Positions 35,310 to 44,552 of a DNA stretch of 64,000 nt are shown here, piece after piece. The stretch comes from Sulfuritalea sp. (GTDB lineage Bacteria; Pseudomonadota; Gammaproteobacteria; Burkholderiales; Rhodocyclaceae): the NCBI GenBank assembly GCA_023229545.1, contig JALNZB010000017.1, forward strand, positions 12,907-76,906. The letters are read 5' to 3'. The position numbers were made by a program, and so were the translations under genes. The notes below the pieces were generated by a model. It was not told where the DNA came from, searched no databases, and saw nothing but the letters and a program-made list of their open reading frames with translations. How positions within the stretch are numbered: the first letter of the stretch is position 1; each line of letters starts with the position of its first letter.

Positions 35310-36553
35310 GCGAGTGGGTCTCCGACGATGAGAGCCGGGGTTTGTTCCAGCAACCGTGCGTCCCAGGTTTCGATCCAGCCCGGCAGGTCGGCTGCGGGCA
35401 TCGGGCGGGCGATGAAATAACCCTGCGCCAGATCGCAGCGCGTACGGCGCAGAAAGTCCCAGTCGTCCTGGTCTTCGACCCCTTCGGCGACGGCTTCCAT
35501 GTTCAATTGTCCGGCCAGACCGAGACTGGCATAAAAGATCGCACGCAAGGTCTCGTCCTGCCACGCCCGATGCACGAAGCCCTGATCGATCTTCAGCTCG
35601 TCGAAGGGAATGTCGCGTAATTGGGCCAGCGAAGAATGGCCAGTGCCGAAGTCGTCGATCGACAGGCGAAAGCGCTTCAGGCGCAGCCGGGTGAGGATTT
35701 CCAGCGGCGCGCGCAAGTCGGCCATCAACCGGCTTTCCGTCACCTCCAGCACGATCTCCGACGGCATCACACCGGCCTCGACGGCCTCGGCCACGACGAA
35801 ATCGGCAAAGCTCAGCGCGGCGAGGTTATCCATCGACACATTGACCGCGACTCGCAACGTCAGCCCTGCGTCGCGCCAGGCACGGGTCTGTGCCAGCGCC
35901 TGGCGCAGCACGACGCGGGTCAGGTCGTCGATCAGGCCGTGCGCTTCGGCAATGCCGATGAACTGGTCAGGCAAAACCAGTCCGTCAACCGGATGCCGCC
36001 AGCGCACCAGGGTTTCGACACCGACCACGCGGCCATCGGTCACCGCAACTTTGGGCTGGTAGTAATTGACCAACTCGCCGTTGGCTATCGCGGTGCGCAC
36101 CGCATCAGCGCCATAGGCCACCTTCGCGGCCCGCGACCGGGCGGCTGCGGGCGGCGTCCACTTTGCCAACAGCGCCGCCAGCGCGGCGGGCGAGACCGGC
36201 TTGCGCAGATGGCCGAGCACCTCGATCTTGTGTGCCTGCACCAGCGTGCTGGCGGCGGCAAGCATGCGTTCGTCCTCGCCGCTGATCAGCACCAGGCTGC
36301 CCGCATAGTGCTGTTCGACCAGGTGGCGAACGAATTCAATGCCGTCCATCTCGGGCATGTTGAGGTCGAGCAGGATCAGGTCCGGCGGGCCGATCGGGCC
36401 GGCCAACGCGACGAGCGCCTCGCGTCCGCTGGTATGGGAGGACAGCGCGGTATAACCCAGGTTTTCCAGCAGGCGACCGATCAGCTTGAGCATGAAGGGC
36501 TCATCGTCAAGCAGCATGACCCTGATCGTGGATTTGTCAAAATTGTCTGTCAT
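35306..36553 (-). CDS. Receiver-EAL cyclic-di-GMP phosphodiesterase
   Basis: A 415-residue protein with a receiver domain (about 10-130: MLLDDEPFM, LILLDLNMPEMDG, LRKPVSP) and an EAL domain (about 150-400). The signature appears as ETLVRW rather than EAL; YYQPKV, NVSMDNL, DDFGTGHSS, KIDQGFV and EAVAEGVED are present, so most catalytic residues of c-di-GMP phosphodiesterases seem conserved. Phosphorylation by a kinase, probably the hybrid kinase encoded 166 bases upstream, would tune c-di-GMP breakdown. It is coupled to the two-receiver protein by a four-base overlap. Confidence 0.9.
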   Translation of the reverse strand: MTDNFDKSTIRVMLLDDEPFMLKLIGRLLENLGYTALSSHTSGREALVALAGPIGPPDLILLDLNMPEMDGIEFVRHLVEQHYAGSLVLISGEDERMLAAASTLVQAHKIEVLGHLRKPVSPAALAALLAKWTPPAAARSRAAKVAYGADAVRTAIANGELVNYYQPKVAVTDGRVVGVETLVRWRHPVDGLVLPDQFIGIAEAHGLIDDLTRVVLRQALAQTRAWRDAGLTLRVAVNVSMDNLAALSFADFVVAEAVEAGVMPSEIVLEVTESRLMADLRAPLEILTRLRLKRFRLSIDDFGTGHSSLAQLRDIPFDELKIDQGFVHRAWQDETLRAIFYASLGLAGQLNMEAVAEGVEDQDDWDFLRRTRCDLAQGYFIARPMPAADLPGWIETWDARLLEQTPALIVGDPLA

Positions 36554-36719
36554 CGCGCTTCTTCCTCTGTTACCCCTGTTACTCCGGCGTCACGTTCGGC
36601 CCGCGGGTCCAGCATACGCAGCCTGGTGTGACGACCAATGGAAACAGACTACCAGAAGGTACGCCGGCAACCCAGACTTTGCCACTTTCCTGGCGCGACT
36701 GGCGTCCTGGAGGTCGCTC

Positions 36720-39700
36720 CTACAACGAATCAAGGTACTCCTCCACCACCGCCATCTCCGCCGCGAAACGCTGCCACAGATCGGGCAGCGCGGCGACCTG
36801 CCCGGCCTTGCCGGCCGCTTCCAGCTCTGCACACCGTTCGCCCAGCGCCAGCGCGCCAACCGAACGCGCCGAAGACTTCAGCTTGTGCGCCAGGCTGGTG
36901 ACCTGCGCGGCTTGTCCAGCTTTGCATGCGATGGAAAGTTCCGCCGCGATACTCTTCGCGCTGGCGCGGAAATCGAGCAGAAATTCACCAATGACCACCG
37001 GGTCGTCGCCGACCAGCGCGGCGAGCACCGCCACATCGACTGGCACAGAAGTCGGCGCTGACGGGACGGCGGCGGGCGGCGGCGTAGCGGTCGCCGACAT
37101 CGGCAGCCACTTCTCGATCGTCGTCTTCAGCTCGGCCAGCGGCGTCGGCTTGGACAGATAGTCGTCCATGCCGGCTTCGACGCAGCGCACCGCTTCGCCC
37201 TTCAGCGCATTGGCGGTAAGTGCGATGATCGGCATGCGACGCCCGCCGGGACTCTGGTTTTCCACGGCGCGGATAGCAGCGGTCAGTTCGTAGCCATCCA
37301 TCTGCGGCATGTGCAGATCGGAGAGCAGCAACGCGTAGTCACCGCTCTGCCAGCGCGTGAGCGCTTCGCGGCCGTTCGCCGCGACATCCGCGGCAAAGCC
37401 CAGCAGCGCGAGCTGCCGCACGATCACTTTCTGATTGGTCTCATTGTCTTCCGCCACCAGGATCAGCCGGCCCTGGCGCACGGCGACATCGCGCGGCGGC
37501 GGGATCAGCGCGGCCTCGCTTCTGCCGTGCGCCGGCTCGCTCGGCTTTTCCGCCGCGCGTCCGGTGGCAACGGCTACCGCATCAAGGAAGCTATGTCGCG
37601 TGAGTACGTTTCCATCCAGCTCAAACAAGGTCGAATCCGCATCGCGGTGGCACAGCCGGCGACGTATGCCACGACCGATGACGAGGAAACGGGTCTCCGA
37701 CTGCGCCCGCAAGTCTGCGATGGTACGCAGTTCGTCGAGCAACGGCGGCACGTTGCCGGCATCGATCAGGCAAAGCCATGGCCCGGGAGCAGCAAGGACA
37801 AGGAAAGCGCGGGCCGCCGCCAAGTCGTGACTACGCTCGACGCCAGCCCCTGCGGCGGCAAGCCATGCAGCCAGATCGTCAGCCAAGCCGTCAGCATCGC
37901 CCACCGCGAGGCAGGCCAGTCCGGCCAGTGGCAATGACGCAGCGTCGGCGTCGACCGCTGCCGGCAGCGGCACGCAGGGCAGGCGCGCGCAGAAAGTCGA
38001 CCCCTCGTCCGGCGCACTCTGTACCGTGAGCTCGCCACCCATCAGCCGCACCAGATTACGGGCGATGACCAACCCCAGCCCGGTGCCGCCGAAGCGGCGG
38101 GTGGTCGAGGTTTCGGCCTGGGTGAAGGCGGCAAACAAACGCGCCTGCGTCGCCTGATCTATGCCGATACCATTGTCGACGACACGAATTTCCACCACCA
38201 CCTGCGCCTCTTCGCGCCTGACCAGCAGCGCGCGTACCGATACCCGACCGATCCGCCCCTGCCCGCTGGAAAACTTGATCGCATTGTTGGCCAGATTGAC
38301 GATAATCTGGCGCAGGCGCTGGGCATCGCCGAGAACGTGCGCGGGGATGTCCGGATCGGTAAATAGCGTCAGTTCGACGCCCTTGCTGACGGCCAGATGG
38401 TCGAGCATGCCGCAAGCCTTTTCCACGACTTCGGCCACCGCCATCGGCTCCTGTTCGACTTCCAGCTTGCCGGCCTCGATCTTCGAGAAATCGAGAATAT
38501 CCTCGATGATGCCGAGCAGCGAAAATGCAGAATCGCGGATGATATCGACCATCTCCACCTGATAACCGTTGAGACTGGTTTGGTGCAGCACGTCCACCAT
38601 GCCGATGACGCCGTTCATGGGGGTACGAATCTCGTGGCTCATCGCCGCCAGGAAATCCGACTTGGCGCGGTTGGCGGCCTCGGCGGCGTTTCTGGCCTCT
38701 TGCACCACGGCTTCGGCCCGCTGGCGTTCGGTAATGTCGCGCATCACACCGGTGAAGTGGCGCACGGCGCCCAGCCACATCTCGTTGATCGCCAGCTCCA
38801 GCGGGAAGCTGGTACCGTCTTTACGCCGACCCTCCACCTCACGACCGATGCCGATGATATGCGCCTCGCCAGTGGCCATGTAGCGCGCCAGGTAGCCGTC
38901 GTGTTCGCCATGATAGGGCGCGGGCATCAGCATCTTGATATTGCGGCCGATGACCTCGCCAACCATGTAGCCGAAGATGCGTTCGGCGGCGGGATTGAAG
39001 GTCTCCACCGTGCCATGCTCATCGGTGGTGATGACGCCGTCGACCACGGTGTCGAGAATCGCCGCGATGCGTGCGGCGCTCTCGCTCAGGCGATCGCTGG
39101 TCTCCTTCAGTTGGGCGGTGCGTTCGGTGACGCGCCGTTCCAGATCGGCATTGAGCTGAAGGATTTCAGCTTCGGCGCGCTTGCGCTCGATCGCCAGGCG
39201 CGCCAGACTGGCCGCCATGACGATTAGCTCGATGTCCGCCGCGCAGGGTTCGCATGGTTCGCGATGGTAGATGGTAAATGTCCCCAGCACGCCGCCGACC
39301 GCGTTGAGAATGGGCTCCGACCAGCACGAACGAAGCCCTCCCTGCGCAACCAGCGCCCGGAAATCGACCCAATCGGGATGGCTGTCGATGTCCGCCGCAA
39401 TCACCCGTTGCCGGGTAAACGCCGCCGTGCCGCAGGGGCCGCCTGCCGGGCCTATTTCCAGCCCATTGATCGCATGGTTGAAAGAATCCGGCAGACTGGG
39501 CGCCGCGCCGTGGCGCAGGCGCGTCCCCGCCTCGTCCAGCAGCAGAATCGAGCACAGCGCTTGCGCGTCTTCCGCTTCAACGAAACCGACGATGCGCTCA
39601 AGGATTGCCGCCAAGGGGACACTGGTGCCCAACAACTCCATGATGCCCGCCCGATTGCGCTCTCGTGCCTCCAGTTGGCGGCGCTCGGTGATGTCCATCA

Positions 39701-41666
39701 AAGTGACGGCCACCTCGGACAGTTCGTGCTGAGCGTCGAAGATCGGCGCGGCGCTGACCAGCATCCAGCAGATGCCCCGCCCGTGCGGAAACACCAGGCC
39801 AATGACCCTGTCCCTCACTATCTGGCGGGTGGAGAGCACCTGATTGCCCGGATACTCATCCACCGCCATGCGACTGCCGTCTTCTCGCAGAAAATGCCAA
39901 CCGGGGTCGCGAGTACTCTGACCGACCAGATCGGCGGCAGCACGTTGCAACAGGCCTTCCGCTGTAGGGTTAACGCTGACGACGACGGCTTGCCGATCAT
40001 GCACCATGACCCCTACCGGAACGTTCTCGATCAAGGCAGCGAGGCGCCCCTCGCTCGCCGTTCGCAGCGCAACCTCCCGCGCCATGCGCCGGGTGTGGTC
40101 GGCGATGGCGAAGACGAAGACGCCGGTGAATAGCACCAACAGCAGCTTGCCAGCAAAATAGAGGCGCCCGCCGGTCGACTGCCCTGGCCGCCAGGCGGAA
40201 AGCAGCCACGCGTCAACCCGTAGTCCTTCGCCGGCAAGGCCGCCTATACGACCGCTCCAGTCCGGGCGTGCATCGCGGTCGGTCGGCACGGTGCCAACGA
40301 GCATCAGTCGCTGGTTGTTCCAGTTGGCGAGGCCGGTAATCCGGAAAACGAGCCCCTCGCGGGCCGCGTGCGCGGCCACGTCCGCCCACAACACTTCCGG
40401 GGTAAACACGGCGATGACAAAACCGCGCAGAGCGGCGCGGCGCGCTGCCTGGTCGGCCACCGAGGCGTTGAAACCAGCGCGGTAGACCGGCGTCAGCAGC
40501 AGCCATTCCCTGCCGTCCATGTTGCCGGGAAAGTTCTCGCGTGCGACCAGTGCCGGTCGCGCACTGGCGACCGCCTCGGTCATTGCGGCGCGCTGCTTCG
40601 GGTTGGCTCCCAAATCGACGCCGAGCGGCGCCTCGACTCGGCTGGGTATGGCGAAACGCAGCGGGTAGTAATCGGCGCGCTCGGTAGCCGGCACCAAGGT
40701 GCCGCCGTCATCGAATTCGAGCAGGGAAAAGCCCGCCGGACCTTCGCGCTGCACCGCAGTTTCGAACGCGGCCCGCTCGGCGTGCACAACGCGCGGCGCC
40801 CATTCGATGATCTCGACGCCCGTGCGCCCAGCCGCCATCTGATTGAAGGCGGCAAACTCCTGCTCAGTGATGGTTTTGTGGCTATCGAACAGGGTCATTA
40901 TCGCGAGCAGGCGTTCCCGACGCTGATGGATCGCACTCTCTACCTGGTGCTGTAGATCGCCGGCAGTCGTCGCCAGCCGCTCGTGCCGACCAGTTTGCTC
41001 GACATGGCTCAGCCAGGCGTAACCGCCGACTACCAGCACGCCCAAGATCACCAGCGGGCCGGCGCCTTGCAGAGCATGGTCACGCCAGCGCAGGCGCGAT
41101 TCGGACAGGACGAGCAGTACCAGAGGCGCCGCCAGCAACACGCCGAGACTGTCGCCGACCCACCACGTCATCCACTCGGCGGCGAGCATTGACGCCGGCA
41201 GGTCACCAAGAAAATGCAGCGCGGCGACACCCACCGTCGCCGAGACCAGGCAGGCGATTGGCCCGCCGAGCACAAAAAAGGCCAGTGCGCCGCGCGCGCG
41301 CGCCAATGGCCCGGCGGCACGCGGAAGACGCTGCGTCAGCAGCGCGCCAAGCACCGCCTGCATGGCGATGCCGACAGCGATCGATGCCGCCAAAGGAAGC
41401 GGCGTGCCGCCGAGCAGTTTGGCGGCAAAAGCGCCGATCCATATCGCCGGCCAATAACGCCAGCCCCAGACCGCCAGCGCGGCGAGCGCAAGACCGGACG
41501 CCGGCCATAGCGGCACGGCACGAACAGACTCCCCGCCGATCACCAGGGCGAGCAACGCCAGAACGAGGTAGGCAAGCGCAAGACCGACCGCGCGCGTCAC
41601 CTGGAAACATGGCGATGCCCCAGCGGGAGAACTCACGTCCTGTGCCATGCCGACGGTGGCGTTCAT
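36720..41666 (-). CDS. Giant MASE1/CHASE hybrid sensor histidine kinase
   Basis: About 1648 residues from ATG 41666; an in-frame TTG at 41750 would add 28. Domains in order, positions rough: MASE1 membrane domain (20-220, several helices, VPLWPASGLALAAL); CHASE periplasmic sensor (250-430, EFAAFNQM, GVDLGANPKQR); transmembrane helix near 510; PAS (550-670); GAF (690-850); PAS (880-1000, FNPAAERIFGY); HisKA with AAMSHEIRTPMNG; HATPase with LGLVIARNLVRLMGG; a degenerate receiver (1265-1380); a complete receiver (1400-1520, VAEDNETNQK, LLLSDLHMPQMDG); and HPt (1545-1645) with His in SLAHKLKSSARSVG. It is a BarA/ArcB-style multistep phosphorelay kinase, whose likely targets are the receivers encoded just downstream. 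Confidence 0.9.
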   Translation of the reverse strand: MNATVGMAQDVSSPAGASPCFQVTRAVGLALAYLVLALLALVIGGESVRAVPLWPASGLALAALAVWGWRYWPAIWIGAFAAKLLGGTPLPLAASIAVGIAMQAVLGALLTQRLPRAAGPLARARGALAFFVLGGPIACLVSATVGVAALHFLGDLPASMLAAEWMTWWVGDSLGVLLAAPLVLLVLSESRLRWRDHALQGAGPLVILGVLVVGGYAWLSHVEQTGRHERLATTAGDLQHQVESAIHQRRERLLAIMTLFDSHKTITEQEFAAFNQMAAGRTGVEIIEWAPRVVHAERAAFETAVQREGPAGFSLLEFDDGGTLVPATERADYYPLRFAIPSRVEAPLGVDLGANPKQRAAMTEAVASARPALVARENFPGNMDGREWLLLTPVYRAGFNASVADQAARRAALRGFVIAVFTPEVLWADVAAHAAREGLVFRITGLANWNNQRLMLVGTVPTDRDARPDWSGRIGGLAGEGLRVDAWLLSAWRPGQSTGGRLYFAGKLLLVLFTGVFVFAIADHTRRMAREVALRTASEGRLAALIENVPVGVMVHDRQAVVVSVNPTAEGLLQRAAADLVGQSTRDPGWHFLREDGSRMAVDEYPGNQVLSTRQIVRDRVIGLVFPHGRGICWMLVSAAPIFDAQHELSEVAVTLMDITERRQLEARERNRAGIMELLGTSVPLAAILERIVGFVEAEDAQALCSILLLDEAGTRLRHGAAPSLPDSFNHAINGLEIGPAGGPCGTAAFTRQRVIAADIDSHPDWVDFRALVAQGGLRSCWSEPILNAVGGVLGTFTIYHREPCEPCAADIELIVMAASLARLAIERKRAEAEILQLNADLERRVTERTAQLKETSDRLSESAARIAAILDTVVDGVITTDEHGTVETFNPAAERIFGYMVGEVIGRNIKMLMPAPYHGEHDGYLARYMATGEAHIIGIGREVEGRRKDGTSFPLELAINEMWLGAVRHFTGVMRDITERQRAEAVVQEARNAAEAANRAKSDFLAAMSHEIRTPMNGVIGMVDVLHQTSLNGYQVEMVDIIRDSAFSLLGIIEDILDFSKIEAGKLEVEQEPMAVAEVVEKACGMLDHLAVSKGVELTLFTDPDIPAHVLGDAQRLRQIIVNLANNAIKFSSGQGRIGRVSVRALLVRREEAQVVVEIRVVDNGIGIDQATQARLFAAFTQAETSTTRRFGGTGLGLVIARNLVRLMGGELTVQSAPDEGSTFCARLPCVPLPAAVDADAASLPLAGLACLAVGDADGLADDLAAWLAAAGAGVERSHDLAAARAFLVLAAPGPWLCLIDAGNVPPLLDELRTIADLRAQSETRFLVIGRGIRRRLCHRDADSTLFELDGNVLTRHSFLDAVAVATGRAAEKPSEPAHGRSEAALIPPPRDVAVRQGRLILVAEDNETNQKVIVRQLALLGFAADVAANGREALTRWQSGDYALLLSDLHMPQMDGYELTAAIRAVENQSPGGRRMPIIALTANALKGEAVRCVEAGMDDYLSKPTPLAELKTTIEKWLPMSATATPPPAAVPSAPTSVPVDVAVLAALVGDDPVVIGEFLLDFRASAKSIAAELSIACKAGQAAQVTSLAHKLKSSARSVGALALGERCAELEAAGKAGQVAALPDLWQRFAAEMAVVEEYLDSL

Positions 41667-41917
41667 GAGATTCCGGGTCACGATGAATGGTTGGCGATCA
41701 CCTTCGGAGCGAGGGCTAGTCACTGTGCTGACGAGACGCCGACGCTCCAACGGAAATCAATTTATGAGCTTGATCCTACTCGCCAGCAGGAAAGTGTCAA
41801 TGACGCTGTTGTGCGGGGCGGCGCCAAACTCGATGCGGTTCACCGGCATGGTAACGAACTCGCAACTCAGGACAAAAGCCGAGGCCAGGTTTGCCCAGCC
41901 AAAATGCGCTGCACGGC

Positions 41918-41935
41918 CCCGGCATCACTGCCGGG
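41918..41935 (-). terminator. Hairpin after the M23 peptidase gene
   Basis: CCCGGCA / TGCCGGG arms (7 bp) with a four-base loop lie 8 bases beyond the peptidase stop on the minus strand, and a short T run (ATTTTGG) follows about 10 bases later. Plausible Rho-independent terminator, not strong. Confidence 0.45.
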
Positions 41936-41943
41936 ATGCGATC

Positions 41944-42888
41944 TCAGCGGCGGCGTGCCGACCCCTGAGTCGCCTGCGCCATGCGCAGAAAACGATCCGG
42001 ATTCTGCGGTAAACCGTGAATGCGGACTTCAAAATGCAGATGTGGCCCGGTGGACCGTCCGGTGGTGCCCACTTCGGCAATTTTCTGGCCGCGCTTGACC
42101 AACTGTCCGGCCTTTACCAACATTCTCGACGCGTGGGCATAGCGCGTGGTCAGGTCCTTACCGTGATCGATTTCCACCAGATTGCCATATTGCGGATGAT
42201 GCTCTGCGGTAATCACGATGCCGGCAGCGGCGGCACGAATACTCATGCCGGAGGGCGACACAAAGTCGATTCCCTCGTGCATCGCCCGCTCGCCAGTGAA
42301 GGGGTCAACACGCCAGCCATAGCTCGAAGCGTTCCATTGCGCCTCGACCGGCATGCTGGTGGGCAGCAGGCTTTTCTTGATGCGGTCCTCCAGCAATTGG
42401 GACTCAATCATGGAAATCGCGTCGGATTTTGCTTCGAGCTGATGGGCCAGCGCGTCGACCGCGCGTTGCAGTTCCGTTGCAGACATCGTCGCAGGCAGCA
42501 CCAGCGGCCCGCCGCGGCCATCCGCTTTGACATTGAAGGTCTTGAGCTCCTGAGGCTTGACCCCCGCCATACCCGCGAGCCGTTCGCCTATGGTGTCGAG
42601 GCGCAACAATTGCGCCTGCATCTCGCCCAGCTTGACCGCCATGGCGTTGAGGTTTTCACGAACAAAGTCCTTGGAGCGCTGGGTTTCTTCGGCATTCACC
42701 GCACGCACCAAATCCTGCAGGAAGGGTAGGCGGATTTCCGCTGCGTGACGGACGGTGACATAGGAAAACAGTGACGACAACACAAGGACCGAGCTAAACA
42801 GCGCAACCACGAAGAGTACTGCATGACGCCAAGTCAGCGTAATGCTTCTTGCGGTTGCCAGTCGGTCGGAGACGAGAATAATATGCAT
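41944..42888 (-). CDS. M23-family metallopeptidase (LytM-like)
   Basis: A 314-residue membrane-anchored cell-wall peptidase or peptidase-like regulator. ATG 42888 is chosen because GGGAGGGAAGGG precedes it; an upstream in-frame start adds 25 residues. One transmembrane helix (about 22-43) is followed by a periplasmic helical region (about 60-175) and the LytM/M23 domain (about 200-300) with HEGIDF, TRYAHAS and GPHLHFEV, which supply the zinc ligands. It acts on peptidoglycan cross-bridges or activates amidases. The gene is divergent from dciA with 28 bases between starts; the lpxC-dciA-M23-secA neighbourhood is common in betaproteobacteria. Confidence 0.92.
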   Translation of the reverse strand: MHIILVSDRLATARSITLTWRHAVLFVVALFSSVLVLSSLFSYVTVRHAAEIRLPFLQDLVRAVNAEETQRSKDFVRENLNAMAVKLGEMQAQLLRLDTIGERLAGMAGVKPQELKTFNVKADGRGGPLVLPATMSATELQRAVDALAHQLEAKSDAISMIESQLLEDRIKKSLLPTSMPVEAQWNASSYGWRVDPFTGERAMHEGIDFVSPSGMSIRAAAAGIVITAEHHPQYGNLVEIDHGKDLTTRYAHASRMLVKAGQLVKRGQKIAEVGTTGRSTGPHLHFEVRIHGLPQNPDRFLRMAQATQGSARRR

Positions 42889-42916
42889 CCCTTCCCTCCC
42901 TTCAGGTTCGTTATCG

Positions 42917-43354
42917 ATGACAGCGCGCAGTCTCCAGGAACACCTTGCCTCCGGTGACAGCATGGCGCGGCTGGCAAGCCACGCCCAACGTCTACTTCAA
43001 TTCCAGCGTCTTCTCGAAGCTGCACTTCCGGCGGCACTAAGGCCTTATGCCCGAGTAGCCAACTTCCGTCTGGGGAAACTCTTTATCCACGCCGCCAACG
43101 GCGCAGTCGCGGCGAAAATCCGTCAATTCGGACCACGTCTCGTCAGCGATTTATCGAATAAAGACGCGAAGGTTACCCAAATCGAGGTCCGAGTGCAAGC
43201 CCGGAACCCAGCGCCAGCCAGCCCTCGGCATGAAAGGCCTGCTCTGCCTGGGATAAAACAGAAGCAAGCGCTTACTGGATTGGCAAGCCAACTGCCAAGC
43301 GAATCGCCTCTGAAGAACGCGCTGGAGCGCTTGCTGCGGACGATCAAAGAATAA
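42917..43354 (+). CDS. dciA: DUF721/DciA family protein
   Basis: A 145-residue small basic protein beginning MTARSLQEHLASGDSM at ATG 42917. The DUF721 core covers about 12-100 (LLEAALPAALRPYARVANFRLGKLFIHAANGAVAAKIRQ...RLVSDL) and has the alternating hydrophobic pattern of the family; a Pro-rich linker and a short helical tail follow. DciA proteins help load the replicative helicase DnaB in bacteria lacking DnaC. It is divergent from the M23 gene and overlaps the convergent small membrane protein gene by 11 bases. The family call is good, the symbol less so. Confidence 0.8.
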   Translation: MTARSLQEHLASGDSMARLASHAQRLLQFQRLLEAALPAALRPYARVANFRLGKLFIHAANGAVAAKIRQFGPRLVSDLSNKDAKVTQIEVRVQARNPAPASPRHERPALPGIKQKQALTGLASQLPSESPLKNALERLLRTIKE

Positions 43355-43526
43355 TCAGGCGCTCTGCGGCCATCAGCACCAGGACAACCAGCGCAAAAAT
43401 CAGCGCTGCCTTGGCAACACGGACTGACAATACAAGATAGCGCCGATCACGGGTGAACAACCAGGCGACGATCCCACTGCCAATAGTGATCGCCGTGAGT
43501 ATGCCGACGATCCGCAACAAGAGCAT
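43344..43526 (-). CDS. Small two-helix membrane protein, unknown
   Basis: A 60-residue protein (ATG 43526) with two predicted transmembrane helices (about 4-24 and 38-58) separated by the charged loop FTRDRRYLVLSVRVAK. It lies immediately downstream of lpxC with 9 bases between the lpxC stop and this start, so it is probably cotranscribed with lpxC. I do not recognise a function; the position suggests envelope biogenesis. Confidence 0.65.
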   Translation of the reverse strand: MLLLRIVGILTAITIGSGIVAWLFTRDRRYLVLSVRVAKAALIFALVVLVLMAAERLIIL

Positions 43527-43535
43527 GGTTAATGC

Positions 43536-44450
43536 CTAAGCCAGTTGGGGATACAGCCGGGCAATGCTGCCCGGCGCTTCTTCGGCCTTCTGGAAACTGA
43601 CCAGCTCCCAGGCCCCGGCATCGGCCAGCAGCGCGCGCAACAGCTGATTGTTCAGTGCATGGCCCGATTTGTGGGCCGAAAACGCTCCCAGCAAGGGATG
43701 GCCGGCGAGGTAAAGATCGCCGACGGCATCCAGGATCTTGTGCTTGACGAACTCGTCGGCGTAGCGAAGGCCGTCGCTGTTCAGAACCCGGTACTCATCC
43801 ATCACGATGGCGTTTTCCAGACTGCCACCCAGTGCCAACCCCTGGTCGCGCAGGTTTTCAACATCCTGCATGAAACCGAAGGTGCGGGCGCGGGCCACTT
43901 CGCGCAAATAGGATTGATCGGCAAAATCAATGTGAGCCCGCGAGGCGGCGCGCTTCACCGCCGGATGGTTGAAAACTATGGAGAAGTCGAGGCTGAAGCC
44001 GTCGTAGGGCGACAGCCTGGCCCATTTGTCGCCATCCTTTACCTCCACGGTCTTCTTCACCCGCAGGAATTTCTTGGCGGCTTTTTGTTCCTCGATTCCG
44101 GCCGACTGGAGCAGGAAAACAAAGGGGGCCGCCGACCCGTCCATGATCGGCAGTTCGGCGGCATCGACATCAATATAGATGTTGTCGACGCCGAGTCCGG
44201 CCAGCGCCGACATCAGGTGTTCGACCGTGGCCACCTTGACCCCGTCCTTTTCCAGGCAGGACGCGAGCCGAGTATCGCCGACGCCAAAGGCGTCAGCCTT
44301 GAGGTCAACTGGCGGCGTCAGATCGACACGGCGAAATACAACCCCCGTCTCCGGCTGCGCCGGACGCAGCACGAGCGACACCTTGACACCCGAGTGGAGA
44401 CCCACACCGGTGGCCTTGACGACTGTTTTAAGGGTGCGCTGACGAAGCAT
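43536..44450 (-). CDS. lpxC: UDP-3-O-acyl-N-acetylglucosamine deacetylase
   Basis: A 304-residue zinc enzyme for the committed step of lipid A synthesis. Family motifs present are KATGVGLHSGVKVSL near the start, the zinc His in VEHLMSALAGLGVDN, the zinc-binding HKILDAVGDLYLAG, and the catalytic region HKSGHALNNQLLRALL. It ends in TAG, showing that UAG is used as a normal stop here. It follows ftsZ across a strong hairpin, so it probably has its own promoter (TTGCGT...ATAAAAT region). As in many Gram-negatives it closes the dcw cluster. Confidence 0.98.
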   Translation of the reverse strand: MLRQRTLKTVVKATGVGLHSGVKVSLVLRPAQPETGVVFRRVDLTPPVDLKADAFGVGDTRLASCLEKDGVKVATVEHLMSALAGLGVDNIYIDVDAAELPIMDGSAAPFVFLLQSAGIEEQKAAKKFLRVKKTVEVKDGDKWARLSPYDGFSLDFSIVFNHPAVKRAASRAHIDFADQSYLREVARARTFGFMQDVENLRDQGLALGGSLENAIVMDEYRVLNSDGLRYADEFVKHKILDAVGDLYLAGHPLLGAFSAHKSGHALNNQLLRALLADAGAWELVSFQKAEEAPGSIARLYPQLA

Positions 44451-44502
44451 CGGACTGCGATGTAAATGGAATGTTGCGGAGCGGCAATTTTATCACGCAA
44501 GC

Positions 44503-44536
44503 CCGGTGCGGCGGGAGGAGGCGCCCGCCGCACCGG
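44503..44536 (-). terminator. 13-bp GC hairpin between ftsZ and lpxC
   Basis: CCGGTGCGGCGGG and CCCGCCGCACCGG form a perfect 13-bp stem with an 8-base loop, 17 bases beyond the ftsZ stop. There is no U tract, but the stem is very stable and lies at the only sizeable gap in this part of the cluster, so it is a probable terminator or processing point. Confidence 0.6.
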
Positions 44537-44552
44537 TTGCGGGCCTGACTAT

